This document shows, piece after piece, positions 1 through 8,512 of a stretch of 64,000 nucleotides of DNA. Made by a program: the position numbers and the translations under genes. The DNA is taken from NCBI GenBank assembly GCA_001898035.1, contig MKRX01000027.1, positions 262,225 to 326,224 on the forward strand. Reading direction: 5' to 3'. The notes under the pieces were generated by a model. The model was not told where the DNA came from, searched no databases, and saw nothing but the letters and a program-made list of their open reading frames with translations. Positions within the stretch are counted from its first letter, which is position 1, and each line of letters opens with the position of its first letter. The stretch comes from Armatimonadetes bacterium 55-13. Lineage in GTDB: Bacteria > Armatimonadota > Fimbriimonadia > Fimbriimonadales > Fimbriimonadaceae.

Positions 1-1323
1 ATCGGAGGGAACAACTGGCTGACGACGCACACCTTCGACTGGGCGGACCGGCTTGGCACGGAAACGCGCACGGGCGGTTCGAGCTTCAACTTCACGAACG
101 TTTACGCCTACGACAAGAACGGGAACCGCACGAGCGTAACGCGGGGTGGTTCTTCTTCTTCGTACACGGTGGACGACAACGACAAGCTTTTGTCGGGCGA
201 TGGGTTTACGTTCTCCAGCTACTCGCTGGACGGCAATCCGGGGAGCGTAGCCTCCGGCGGGGTGACGAAGACGTTTACCTACGACACGGAGAGCCGGGTG
301 AAGACGATCGCCTACTCATCGGGTGGTTCTAGCGACACGTTTAAGTACAACGGGGACGGTCAGCGGGTGGAGAAGGTGGAAAACGGTACCACCACGCGCT
401 TCGTCTACGACGGTTCGACGGTGATCGCGGAGACGAACGGCTCGGGCACGATTACGAACTACTTCCTTCCAGGGATTGGCTGGGTGGCGGGGACCACGCA
501 GCGTTACTACCGTGAGAACGGTCTTGGCTCGAACGTGACGACGATGACTTCATCGGGAAGCGTTGACTCCCGAACGGAGTACGATGCTTATGGCGTCGAA
601 TATAACGTGAGTAGTGGTACGAAGAGCCAGTTTAGGTTTGCCGGCAAGCACGGCTACTACACGGACGACCGCTCGGGGTTGCAGCTTCTGGGCGCGAGAT
701 ATTACATGCCCGCGCTGGGGAGGTTTCTCACGCAAGACCCCATCGGGCATGAGGCGGGACTCAATCTCTATGCCTACTGTGGAAACAACCCCCTCAGCAA
801 AGTCGATCCAGATGGAAAAGACTTCTTTGACACTTGGTTTGGACAGATGTTTGTAGGGGAAAACTGGAGCAAAGGACTTACTACCTCCATGGCAGCGCTA
901 GGAACCGTAGGCTCGAACACCGCTATTGGCATGGTTAAGATGGGGACCGTCGGCGGTGATTATATCTTTAAGGATGTTCAAGGGTGGGACGGTGGAGCAC
1001 ACAAGCATGATCCAGGATTTCGACAATCCACAATAGCCTGGGATATCGCAAGTGAGTCCATTCAAATGCTAATTGGGGCAAAACTATCTAGCGTAGATGG
1101 TATTGTGTGCAGAAAACTCCCATCGGGTGGTTTTACCTGGACTCGAGTGGATCAGGCCGGAAAGCAACTCGGAAGATTTGATTGGCACCGCTTACCGAAA
1201 GATGCGTCTCAATATAAAGATATTAAGAAAATATTAGAGTGGGCTAGAGGAAGAAGTCTCCCGCATATTCACCGCAGAATGAGCGGGGGGATTGGCAGAC
1301 ATTGGCCCTGGGAGGGTAAATGA
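1..1323 (+). CDS. RHS/YD-repeat polymorphic toxin, 3' part (5' end outside window)
   Basis: The frame is open from base 1, so this is the C-terminal part of a larger protein. YD-type repeats (motifs such as YDxxxRVKTI and NGDGQRVEKV) lead into the classical RHS core end, with RYYMPALGRFLTQDPIG around base 700 and NLYAYCGNNPL around base 770. After the DPDG boundary (about base 810) the sequence changes to an unrelated variable tip of about 170 residues ending in a His/Trp-rich stretch (GRFDWHR, PHIHRR, GRHWPWEG). Known family biology: RHS proteins form a shell around a C-terminal toxin used in competition. The tip is presumably the toxin; its activity is not recognised. The stop overlaps the next start (ATGA). 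Confidence 0.85.
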   Translation: MGGNNWLTTHTFDWADRLGTETRTGGSSFNFTNVYAYDKNGNRTSVTRGGSSSSYTVDDNDKLLSGDGFTFSSYSLDGNPGSVASGGVTKTFTYDTESRVKTIAYSSGGSSDTFKYNGDGQRVEKVENGTTTRFVYDGSTVIAETNGSGTITNYFLPGIGWVAGTTQRYYRENGLGSNVTTMTSSGSVDSRTEYDAYGVEYNVSSGTKSQFRFAGKHGYYTDDRSGLQLLGARYYMPALGRFLTQDPIGHEAGLNLYAYCGNNPLSKVDPDGKDFFDTWFGQMFVGENWSKGLTTSMAALGTVGSNTAIGMVKMGTVGGDYIFKDVQGWDGGAHKHDPGFRQSTIAWDIASESIQMLIGAKLSSVDGIVCRKLPSGGFTWTRVDQAGKQLGRFDWHRLPKDASQYKDIKKILEWARGRSLPHIHRRMSGGIGRHWPWEGK

Positions 1324-1673
1324 CGCGAAAGGAAGTAATTGTAGAAGTTCAAAGTGCTGTAAGGCGGGCGATGGATGGCTGGAAATATGGTTCTCTCTAT
1401 TCCAATTTCCATCTAGACGAAAACTTGGATATCCGAAAGGCAGTCAAAGACTTTGATGACATCTTTGAAGTTGTGGTGTTTGCAGACGAGTTCTTTTTGA
1501 ATTATGCTCATGCAGATGAATTTGCTAATCTATCCTGGGAGGAAGCCAAGGAAAGGCTGTACTTAATGTTGAAGTCTCTCGCAGAAGAAGCCGGAATTGA
1601 GAAAATTACGATGGCAGAATTAAACGGAGACAGGGTGAACGACGACGATATCAGACAAAAAGACGGCGTTTAG
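1320..1673 (+). CDS. Candidate cognate immunity protein for the RHS tip
   Basis: A 117-aa, acidic, soluble protein without a signal peptide. Its ATG overlaps the toxin stop codon (ATGA), so the two are probably translationally coupled. Position directly after an RHS tip, small size and acidity are the usual signs of a cytoplasmic immunity protein. The absence of a signal peptide suggests the toxin tip acts in the cytoplasm. I do not recognise the family. The role is inferred from context only. Confidence 0.65.
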   Translation: MTRKEVIVEVQSAVRRAMDGWKYGSLYSNFHLDENLDIRKAVKDFDDIFEVVVFADEFFLNYAHADEFANLSWEEAKERLYLMLKSLAEEAGIEKITMAELNGDRVNDDDIRQKDGV

Positions 1674-1804
1674 GCAAGAAAGGTTGATTAGCGGAGTAGC
1701 TTTGGTTTCCCTGACATGGGCTAGGAGAATTTGACTTGCTGCCTTTAATGTTTCAAGTGTTAGTATCGGTATGTTGACTCGAAATCAGGATATCGAAGGT
1801 CGCG

Positions 1805-1844
1805 AAGGAGAATTAGTGTAGAAAGGAAAGGAGAATTAGTGTAG
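1805..1844 (+). repeat. Short tandem repeat upstream of orphan RHS tip
   Basis: The 17-base unit AAGGAGAATTAGTGTAG occurs at 1805-1821 and again at 1828-1844, a period of 23 bases. A partial match (AGTGTAGCGA) follows near 1881. It lies in the non-coding stretch between the first immunity candidate and the displaced RHS tip, and may be a rearrangement scar. Confidence 0.6.
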
Positions 1845-1915
1845 CAAGGAGTAGATCCTCAATTATTTATGTGAGATCTCAGTGTAGCGAGCATTACCTG
1901 GGAGTCGAGGAACGC

Positions 1916-3022
1916 GGGAAGCGTAGCCTCCGGCGGGGTGACGAAGACGTTTACCTACGACACGGAGAACCGGGTGAAGACGATCGCTTACTCATCGGGG
2001 GGTTCTAACGACACGTTTAAGTACAACGGGGACGGTCAGCGGGTGGAGAAGGTGGAAAACGGCACCAACCGCGCTTCGTCTATGACGGTTCGGGCACGAT
2101 TAAGAACTACTTCCTTGCGGGGATTGGCTGGGTGGCGGGGACCACGCAGCGCTATTACCGTGAGAACGGTCTTGGTTCCAATGTGACGACGATGACTTCA
2201 TCGGGAAGTGTGGACTCTCGAACGGAGTACGATGCTTATGGCGTCGAATATAACGTGAGTAGTGGTACGAAGAGCGAGTTTAGGTTTGCCGGCAAGCACG
2301 GCTACTACACGGACGACCGCTCTGGGTTGCAGCTTCTGGGTGCTCGTTACTACATGCCCGCGCTGGGCAGGTTCCTCACGCAAGACCCCATCGGGCATGA
2401 GGCGGGATCCAACCTATATCAGTATTACGCTAATAACCCGCTGGTTAAAACAGACGCTACTGGATTGGACTGGATTCTCTACCGGGGGCAGTCTCTAACG
2501 TATTATCGAGGTAAATACGGTGGTGCCCAACGTCCAATATTTACTATTGCCGCCACCTCTGGCCTGTCCGGAGATCAGGAGACGAGGTATTCAAACATAA
2601 ATGCGGAAAATGCCGGAATTGACAATTCTGGAGGACCGATACCTGCGGGGCGATATCGAATCGACTTAGGGAAAAAGCCAAGAACGGCAGATCAAGTGCA
2701 GATTGACGGTGACTATTATCTCGCTGCATCTAATGGTATTAGCTATATGCCGAAGGACTCCGACAGCAATTCTGAATACCCTAATTGGGGAACATGGCGG
2801 GCAAGATTGGAGCGTGTAAGGGGAAAAATATTTGGAAGAGGGAACTTTTACCTTCACGATTCGGGCAAAGGGTATTCTCATGTCAGTATTGAGTCATCGC
2901 GGTCAGGTGGCGATATGCTCCTAAAGCGCCTTCTCTATGCACGACGATCTGGAATCAAATCAATTGATGTAAGGGTGGAATACGAAGGCACTTCAACCAG
3001 GGGAAACACGACAGGAAATTAA
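1916..3022 (+). pseudogene. Orphan RHS tip with DUF2778/Tlde1-like C-terminal domain (frameshifted)
   Basis: Bases 1916 to about 2400 are a near-identical second copy of about 240-755 of the first RHS gene. Relative to that copy they carry a 1-base deletion near 2067 and an in-frame 27-base deletion shortly after. The reading frame is therefore split: the upstream part is open to 2186 and the downstream part runs to 3022. No full RHS shell is present. After the NNPLVKTDATG boundary a new domain begins, with GGPIPAGRYRI (about 2630-2665) and FYLHDSGKGYSHVSIES (about 2846-2893). This pattern resembles the DUF2778/Tlde1 L,D-transpeptidase-like effectors, but the expected SHGCI is SHVSI, so the catalytic Cys is missing; the C-terminal domain contains no Cys at all. 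It resembles a displaced 'rhs-CT' cassette kept as a recombination reservoir. Confidence 0.7.
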
Positions 3023-3047
3023 CGTAAGTGAAAAGGAGATGACAATT

Positions 3048-3479
3048 ATGAACTTGTTCTCACATTTGATATCTTATTTTCTTGTGCTCCTGAGTCTGTT
3101 CGTTGGTCCTTCAACTTCTTCAGGTGGAAGCCTTGAATTTAAGAGATTAGGTGAATCTTATTCATTTGATTCTCACATAAAATTTTCTATTAAGAATAAC
3201 TCTAAACAGATGATCAAAGGTTTTGTCGGCCTACAAGAATGGCAAAAAGAATCGGATGAGTATCGGCTTGATTCCGTTGATGTCTTTGCGAAAGACTATA
3301 AGGCGCGTCCACATCGTTGGGATTTTAGGCAAGGCGAGGAAAAGCACTTTGACTGGAATCTTGATCAAAAAAGGAATAGCCTAGCGAGAAAGGGAATGCG
3401 TGTTAGGTTAGTTTTTCTGGCAGACAATAAGAAAGGTCTTATGACTGTCGCGAGAAGCTCGCCTTTTACAATCCACTGA
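3048..3479 (+). CDS. Secreted 143-aa protein, candidate periplasmic immunity protein
   Basis: An N-terminal hydrophobic segment (FSHLISYFLVLLSLFVG) looks like a Sec signal peptide, followed by a roughly 120-aa soluble, beta-rich domain. The start at 3048 is preferred over the in-frame ATG at 3039 because AAAAGGAG at 3031-3038 touches the first ATG but lies 9 bases before the second. It directly follows the orphan RHS tip. An exported partner would suit a peptidoglycan-targeting, Tlde1-like toxin, whose known immunity proteins are periplasmic. The role is inferred from order and localisation; no family is recognised. Confidence 0.55.
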   Translation: MNLFSHLISYFLVLLSLFVGPSTSSGGSLEFKRLGESYSFDSHIKFSIKNNSKQMIKGFVGLQEWQKESDEYRLDSVDVFAKDYKARPHRWDFRQGEEKHFDWNLDQKRNSLARKGMRVRLVFLADNKKGLMTVARSSPFTIH

Positions 3480-4034
3480 AACAGAAACGCGGCCCATTAC
3501 ATTTTGGCCCCAATCAAGATGAGTTCGTAGCCGTGTGAAGTCCAAGAATTCAGGATGAATGGAAATTTGTGTTTGTCCATATCTTCGCCATAGTTCAAAT
3601 GACTTGGTAATCAATGACATGATAGAGGTTTTTGAATGGGAAACTAGTTGGACTCAAGAGAACTTTTCCATACCGTTAGCGTTACTCTATTGCTAATAAT
3701 GTCTGGAATAAACCCGCGATGGCGTCAGGCGAAAGTTGAGCCATTTTACGGCGATCCAGATCCAGGGAGTTATCTATCGCGGTTAATGGAGTCAATTGGT
3801 CGATGGTCTCCTCGTAATAGGCGTCTCTTGGAAAAGAGGAGCATAGAAGAATCAGTCTGGGTTGGCTAAAGTCAAGATACAGCGCTTTTCAAGATGATGA
3901 CGAGATTGCTCAGATATGTTTGACGAAGCTGGTCGCGAGAAGCCTCCCAAAAACGATCTGCTTGTCAAGGTAGCAACAAGTTTAGCTGCTTGGTCACAGA
4001 ACAATTCCAGTTCATTTGAAAGGACTTATGGTTG
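3480..4034. other. Gene-poor stretch with degraded coding remnants
   Basis: No convincing intact gene. An open frame at 3648-3869 (TTG start, 73 codons) contains a plausible stretch, GDPDPGSYLSRLMESIGRW, and ends abruptly. Another frame resumes with coding-like sequence (SLGWLKSRYSAFQDDDEIAQ) from about 3853 until a stop near 3980. This looks like a small frameshifted gene, probably another decayed toxin or immunity remnant of the RHS locus. The assignment is weak. Confidence 0.35.
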
Positions 4035-4574
4035 ATGGAAGAAAGGAAAGTGAGAACTGTGCTTTCATACGGTCTGTTGATGCTCATGGCGTGTAGCTTC
4101 GCTTGTCACAAAACCAAACAAACACCGCAATCAAGCGTTCTTGGGCGATCAGCCTCCAAGAGCATTGTTGGTCAGTTGGCTCCACCTAACGATATGGGAG
4201 CAATGTTTGAGACTGAAGTAATTTATGGTGTTTACGCAGTTTTAAGAAGCCATGGTCTATGTTCTGTGGTGCCGCTCATAGACACCGGTCAGAGTCTGCC
4301 ATCCTTTAACGATGAAGAACGGGCCTGTCTTTTAAAGTATGCACCGAGCCTCATTGAGGATCTCAAGTCCTTACCTAAGTCGCGATACATTATCCAAACT
4401 CATCAAACCGCTGTTGGAAAAGCATTTAGTGACCTATCTAAAGATGACGTCATCTTCGTAACCTACTCACGTCGAGATGATATTCCAATTTCTTACAGTA
4501 CAAAGAAGTATCCTTGGATCTTTTTACAATCAGAGTCTCTAAAACTTAGTCGCTATATGCGGAGGGCAAAGTGA
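4035..4574 (+). CDS. Putative lipoprotein of unknown function
   Basis: About 179 aa. The N-terminus has a hydrophobic segment ending in LMAC, a good lipobox, so the mature protein would be a lipoprotein. The rest has no recognisable motif. The start is uncertain: a TTG at 4032, ATG at 4035 and GTG at 4050 are all in frame, the last just behind GAAAGGAAA. The stop overlaps the start of the broken Imm8-like gene (GTGA), so the two were probably co-translated. Within an RHS graveyard it could be an exported immunity or accessory protein. Confidence 0.5.
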   Translation: MEERKVRTVLSYGLLMLMACSFACHKTKQTPQSSVLGRSASKSIVGQLAPPNDMGAMFETEVIYGVYAVLRSHGLCSVVPLIDTGQSLPSFNDEERACLLKYAPSLIEDLKSLPKSRYIIQTHQTAVGKAFSDLSKDDVIFVTYSRRDDIPISYSTKKYPWIFLQSESLKLSRYMRRAK

Positions 4575-4945
4575 CAAGAAGAACTCTAACTGGTCTGCCC
4601 CCGTTGGTGAAGAATATGGAGTACGTATTGCACAGCGCGGACGTAGACAATCTGCGGTTATGGGAACCTGAATCCAATTCTCCATGGCAAATCAATGTTC
4701 AAGTCTTGATCGAGGGAGAGAATTGTCAGTTTCAATTGACTTCGCAGCAATAGCTCGAAGAGCAAATCGCTAAGGATGGGTGTGTGATGCTTGGCCGCCG
4801 AGCGGTGGTTGACAAATACAGCTATGAGAAGCTCAAACAGTCGGTGGATCAGATTATTGCCGAATGCGATTCAGCAACTTGGAGTGAATTTGCCAGGTGT
4901 TTGAATTGGTACATGCAGTGGGATGGTGAACTCTTCCGGGGTTAA
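4571..4945 (+). pseudogene. Imm8-like immunity gene interrupted by an in-frame TAG
   Basis: Reading one frame from the GTG at 4571, the sequence runs for 60 codons, meets TAG at 4751-4753 and continues in the same frame to TAA at 4943-4945. The C-terminal half (GRRAVVDKYSYEKLKQSV, then CDSATWSEFARCLNW) matches the pattern I associate with immunity family Imm8 (GRhxLiVxxydy ... tWxEvaxxL). One nonsense change would account for the break, with no frameshift needed. An internal restart at the ATG at 4790 is possible but would give only a fragment. No matching RHS toxin tip remains nearby. Confidence 0.5.
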
Positions 4946-4978
4946 GTTCTTATCTTCAAAGGGACAAAGATAGAAGAG

Positions 4979-5245
4979 ATGAAGATCGTTAGGGCATGCG
5001 TGATTGGTTTTTTGCTCTTGATGATGTTGAGCTACCTTCGCCTTCTGCCCGTGGTCGAAGTCACTACGAGGCCTTCTCTTAACGACGCGGATCCGGAGGC
5101 GGTCTACTGGGTCTTGAGGGCGATCTGGCCCGGGATTCTTGGCTTTATTGGACTGGTTGCGACCGTGTTGTGGCGGTTCGTAACCCAAACGTCAGGACAA
5201 GAACAGGTGGACAGGTCTGACCAGTCAAAAAGCCCCGCCCCTTAA
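4979..5245 (+). CDS. Small membrane protein, unknown
   Basis: An 88-aa protein with two predicted hydrophobic helices (VIGFLLLMMLSYLRLLPVV and the WPGILGFIGLVATVLWRF region) and a polar tail. The only ribosome-binding sequence is weak (AGAAGAG directly before the ATG, AAAGGGA further up). It sits alone between the RHS locus and thrS, on the same strand as both. No family recognised. Confidence 0.45.
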   Translation: MKIVRACVIGFLLLMMLSYLRLLPVVEVTTRPSLNDADPEAVYWVLRAIWPGILGFIGLVATVLWRFVTQTSGQEQVDRSDQSKSPAP

Positions 5246-5317
5246 CCGGCTCTTCAAGTCTCGTGCGATATACTTTCTCCTGACAACTCATTCCCATTGT
5301 CTGGGAGGGATAAACGC

Positions 5318-7186
5318 ATGAGCGAAAACTACGAACAATCCTATCTGTATCGTCTCCGCCACTCGGCCGCCCACCTCATGGCCCAGGCGGTTACCGAACT
5401 CTATCCTGGCGCCAAACTTTCCATCGGCCCCCCCATTGAGAACGGCTTCTACTACGATATCGATTTCCCGACCCCCCTGAAAGAAGAGGATCTGCCAAAG
5501 ATCGAGCAGAAGATGAAAGAGCTTGCCAAGCTCGATCAGCGAATCAATCGAATCGAGGTCTCCCGAGAAGAAGCCAAGAATCTCATCTTGGACGAGAAAG
5601 TGCCTGGCATGGGCTCGGATGTCGCTGAGTACAAACTGCAACTGCTGGACGCCATTTCTGAGGGTGAAACGATCTCTTTCTATGACCAACAGCGAACGGA
5701 CCGCGATGGCACCCTTCACCGGTTCCTCGATCTTTGCCGTGGCCCGCATGTGGATACGACCAAGGAGATCAAGAATTTCAAGCTAATGAACTTGGCGGGC
5801 GCCTATTGGCGTGGCGATGTCAAGAACAAGCAGTTGACCCGAATCTACGGGACGGCCTTTGAGACTCCAGAAGAGCTTCAGAACTATCTCACCATGCTGG
5901 AGGAGGCAAAGAAGCGCGACCACCGCATCTTAGGACGTGAACTTGGTCTGTTCATGTTCTCTCCGCGGGTTGGCACTGGTCTGCCGTTGTGGCTGCCGAA
6001 GGGCGCGACTTTGCGCGAGACGATGACCCAGTTCCTGAGAGACGAGCAGGTGAAACGAGGTTACGAGCCGGTTATCACCCCGCATATCGCCAGCATCAAG
6101 CTGTATGAGAAGTCTGGCCACATCATCACGTTCAAGGATAAGCTATTCCCGTTTATGGAGGATGAGGAGAAGGAAACCTACATCCTCAAACCAATGAACT
6201 GCCCGTTCCACATTGAGATCTATCAGTCTCAGATGCGGTCATACCGAGATCTTCCAGTTCGGTACGCAGAGTTCGGAACGGTTCACCGTTACGAGCAGAG
6301 TGGAGAAGTGACCGGTATCCTCCGTGCCCGCGGGTTTACGCAGGACGACGCTCACTTGTTCGTGCGTCCCGACCAACTCCTTGAGGAGTTCATCGGCGTT
6401 GTGGATCTGATGAAGGTGGTGCTGAACAAGCTCGGCCTGAAGGACTTCCGCGCTCGCTTGGGCACGAAGGATCCGGCAAGCGCCAAGTACATCGGCCACG
6501 ATGACAACTGGAAGGCAGCGACGGATGCCATCGAAGCGGCATGTAAGCAGATGGACATGGACTACTTTGTGTCCCCTGGAGACGCCGCGTTCTACGGTCC
6601 GAAGCTCGACCTGATCATTAAGGACGCGTTGGGACGAGATTGGCAAATGGGAACGGTCCAGGTGGACTACAACCTGCCTGAGCGGTTTGAGTTGGAGTAC
6701 ATCGGGGAGGACAGCAAGCCTCACCGACCGATCATGATTCACCGAGCGCCCTTTGGCTCGATGGAGCGAATGATTGGACTTTTGACCGAGCAGTACGCCG
6801 GGGCATTCCCGTTCTGGCTCTCACCGGTACAAGTCGCCATCCTGCCGATCGCAGATCGCCACATTCAGGCGGCCTATGAGGTGGCGGAAGCTCTTCGAGG
6901 ACCTGGACACAAGCATCCTGAAGCTGCTCCAGAGTTCCCGCACTTCCCGTCGGATGCTCTCGAAGCGGCAGGGGCCGGAAACAAGTTCCGACTTCACATT
7001 GATGATCGGCGCGAGACCTTGGGCAAGAAGATTCGCGAGAATCAGATGCAGAAGGTCCCTTACATGCTCGTTATTGGCGATCGAGATATTGAAAATGGAA
7101 CCGTTGGCGTCAGAAGTCGCGAAGAGGGAGACCTCGGCGCGATGTCGCTGGCGGAAGTGATCAAAAAACTTCAGGCAGAGCTCTAA
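5318..7186 (+). CDS. thrS: Threonine--tRNA ligase lacking the TGS domain
   Basis: A 622-aa class II synthetase that charges tRNA-Thr. The protein begins almost directly with the N2 editing domain (HSAAHLMAQ, then CRGPHV for the editing-site Cys). The catalytic core follows with MNCPFH, TQDDAHLF and IMIHRAPFGSMER, which carry the zinc-binding Cys, His and His, and a C-terminal anticodon-binding domain ends the protein. The usual N-terminal TGS domain of about 60 residues is absent. The anticodon domain contains an insertion of about 20 residues rich in Pro and His (GPGHKHPEAAPEFPHFPSD). The start is fixed by GGGAGG at 5303-5308, 9 bases before ATG 5318; the in-frame TTG at 5297 is less likely. 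A hairpin terminator follows. Confidence 0.97.
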   Translation: MSENYEQSYLYRLRHSAAHLMAQAVTELYPGAKLSIGPPIENGFYYDIDFPTPLKEEDLPKIEQKMKELAKLDQRINRIEVSREEAKNLILDEKVPGMGSDVAEYKLQLLDAISEGETISFYDQQRTDRDGTLHRFLDLCRGPHVDTTKEIKNFKLMNLAGAYWRGDVKNKQLTRIYGTAFETPEELQNYLTMLEEAKKRDHRILGRELGLFMFSPRVGTGLPLWLPKGATLRETMTQFLRDEQVKRGYEPVITPHIASIKLYEKSGHIITFKDKLFPFMEDEEKETYILKPMNCPFHIEIYQSQMRSYRDLPVRYAEFGTVHRYEQSGEVTGILRARGFTQDDAHLFVRPDQLLEEFIGVVDLMKVVLNKLGLKDFRARLGTKDPASAKYIGHDDNWKAATDAIEAACKQMDMDYFVSPGDAAFYGPKLDLIIKDALGRDWQMGTVQVDYNLPERFELEYIGEDSKPHRPIMIHRAPFGSMERMIGLLTEQYAGAFPFWLSPVQVAILPIADRHIQAAYEVAEALRGPGHKHPEAAPEFPHFPSDALEAAGAGNKFRLHIDDRRETLGKKIRENQMQKVPYMLVIGDRDIENGTVGVRSREEGDLGAMSLAEVIKKLQAEL

Positions 7187-7194
7187 GCTGAAGA

Positions 7195-7221
7195 GGTGGC
7201 CCTTGAAGGGCCACCACTTTT
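7195..7221. terminator. Bidirectional hairpin terminator between thrS and PD40 gene
   Basis: An 8-bp perfect stem, GGTGGCCC / GGGCCACC, with loop TTGAA, followed by ACTTTTA. It lies 8 bases after the thrS stop and just beyond the stop of the convergent gene, so it may serve both strands. Confidence 0.8.
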
Positions 7222-7223
7222 AT

Positions 7224-8096
7224 CTAGCGCAGTGATCCTTGAGAATCATCGAAAGCATTATTGCTAACGTTGGTCACGCCTGATCCATCTGAATTCATTA
7301 AGAATATTTGATAGGTCGCACCCCGATCCGAGGTGAAAACAATCTTTCCGTTTGCTCCGAAGTGGGCGCTTTGATCGATTGCCGCGTTGTTAGTGAGGTT
7401 GGTTTGGTTGGAACCATCAGCTTCCATGATGTAGATTTCAGAATTGCCGTCTCGATCACTGGTGAAGACGATCTTGGCGCCGTCTGGGCTGAATCCAGGT
7501 AAAGAATCGAATGCCGGATTGTTGGTAAGGCGGGTTTGATTCGAACCATCAGCGTCCATTAGGTAAATTTCGTCGTTCCCATCCCGCCCCGAGTAGAAGA
7601 CAATCTTGGTCCCATCCGGACTAAAAGAGGCGTACCTATCGAGGGCGGCATTGTTTGTTAGGTTTGTCGGGTTTGACCCATCCACATTCATAACATAGAC
7701 CTCACCGTTGCCATCTCGAATAGTTGTGAAGAGCAGTTTTGTTCCGTCAGGACTAAAGCGTGGATAGAAATCGTTCCCCGGTGAATTCGTTAGGCGGGTG
7801 GGATTGGTGCCATCGGAATTCATGATATAGATCTCGTTATCTCCATCCCGATTGCTTGTGAACGCTATCTTGGTGCCGTCTGGACTGATTGCTGGGTCAC
7901 TGTCATTGGCGGAATTGTTTGTAAGTCGGGTTACTTGAGATCCATTCAGTTGCATCCCATAAATCTCGCTGTTGCCGTCCCGATTGGAGACGAAGACAAT
8001 TTGGGGATTTCCATCGTTGCTTGTTCCGCCCCCTCCTCCTCCGCAACCGACGGAGATCAAGGCGACGACGAGAGCGGATATAGACGTCTTGGTCAT
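7224..8096 (-). CDS. TolB-like PD40 beta-propeller lipoprotein
   Basis: A 290-aa protein with a signal peptide ending in a lipobox (LISVGC) followed by a Gly run. About six tandem repeats of 43 residues follow, each built around IxFxSNRDGNxEIYxMxxDGSNxTxLTNN and FSPDGTKI. This is the PD40/WD40-like propeller known from TolB. A free-standing propeller lipoprotein is probably a binding module at the cell envelope, not an enzyme; the partner is unknown. The start at 8096 is chosen because GAGGAAGGTGAG precedes it and the signal peptide begins there. The upstream 16-codon extension has no such support. Confidence 0.85.
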   Translation of the reverse strand: MTKTSISALVVALISVGCGGGGGGTSNDGNPQIVFVSNRDGNSEIYGMQLNGSQVTRLTNNSANDSDPAISPDGTKIAFTSNRDGDNEIYIMNSDGTNPTRLTNSPGNDFYPRFSPDGTKLLFTTIRDGNGEVYVMNVDGSNPTNLTNNAALDRYASFSPDGTKIVFYSGRDGNDEIYLMDADGSNQTRLTNNPAFDSLPGFSPDGAKIVFTSDRDGNSEIYIMEADGSNQTNLTNNAAIDQSAHFGANGKIVFTSDRGATYQIFLMNSDGSGVTNVSNNAFDDSQGSLR

Positions 8097-8206
8097 TTGC
8101 TCACCTTCCTCGCTTAATCTAAGCCCGCCGCCAATAGTTGTCAATCCACTACGGATATTGTCTTGAGTCCCTTGTGGTCCCGTTTTGGTTGTAATCTTTA
8201 TCTAAT

Positions 8207-8512
8207 ATGGCGTTCGGATTCCCGGCTTTTCATACCGAGTTGATGGCGAAGAATCGCTCGGTCATCGATCTCAGGGCCAAAGTGCCAAGTGTGCTTGAGT
8301 CCTTGGGATGGTCAATAGAGAGCCAGAGCCTGAATCAGATTGTTGCCAAAACGAAAATGAACATGGCAACTTGGGGCGAAACGGTGACGATTCGCTTTTT
8401 ATTAGAAGGTGGAATCGAGGTTTCAAGCCGCTGTGCGCTTCCAACCCAATGTTTCGATTGGGGCAAGAATAAGGCGAATGTGGTGCGATTTCAAAAAGAA
8501 CTAGGCGCATAG
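8207..8512 (+). CDS. Conserved-looking small protein, unknown function
   Basis: A 101-aa soluble protein without a signal peptide. The pattern of an N-terminal helix, a central WGETVTIRF strand and a C-terminal FDWGKNKANVVRF resembles small bacterial proteins in which a 'DWGKNkxN' motif recurs, but I cannot name the family. There is no Shine-Dalgarno. TAATCT at 8192-8197 lies 9 bases before the ATG, fitting a leaderless transcript. Confidence 0.6.
   Translation: MAFGFPAFHTELMAKNRSVIDLRAKVPSVLESLGWSIESQSLNQIVAKTKMNMATWGETVTIRFLLEGGIEVSSRCALPTQCFDWGKNKANVVRFQKELGA

Noticed and set aside
550..750. 66-codon minus-strand frame opposite the RHS core, repeated at 2198-2398
   Set aside because: It occurs in both copies only because the RHS core is duplicated; it has no ribosome site and lies entirely opposite a real coding sequence.
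1805..1844. Short repeats as a CRISPR array
   Set aside because: Only two full units of 17 bases with a 6-base spacer and no cas genes.
6239..6742. 167-codon minus-strand frame inside thrS
   Set aside because: Antisense shadow of the conserved synthetase core; no independent evidence.
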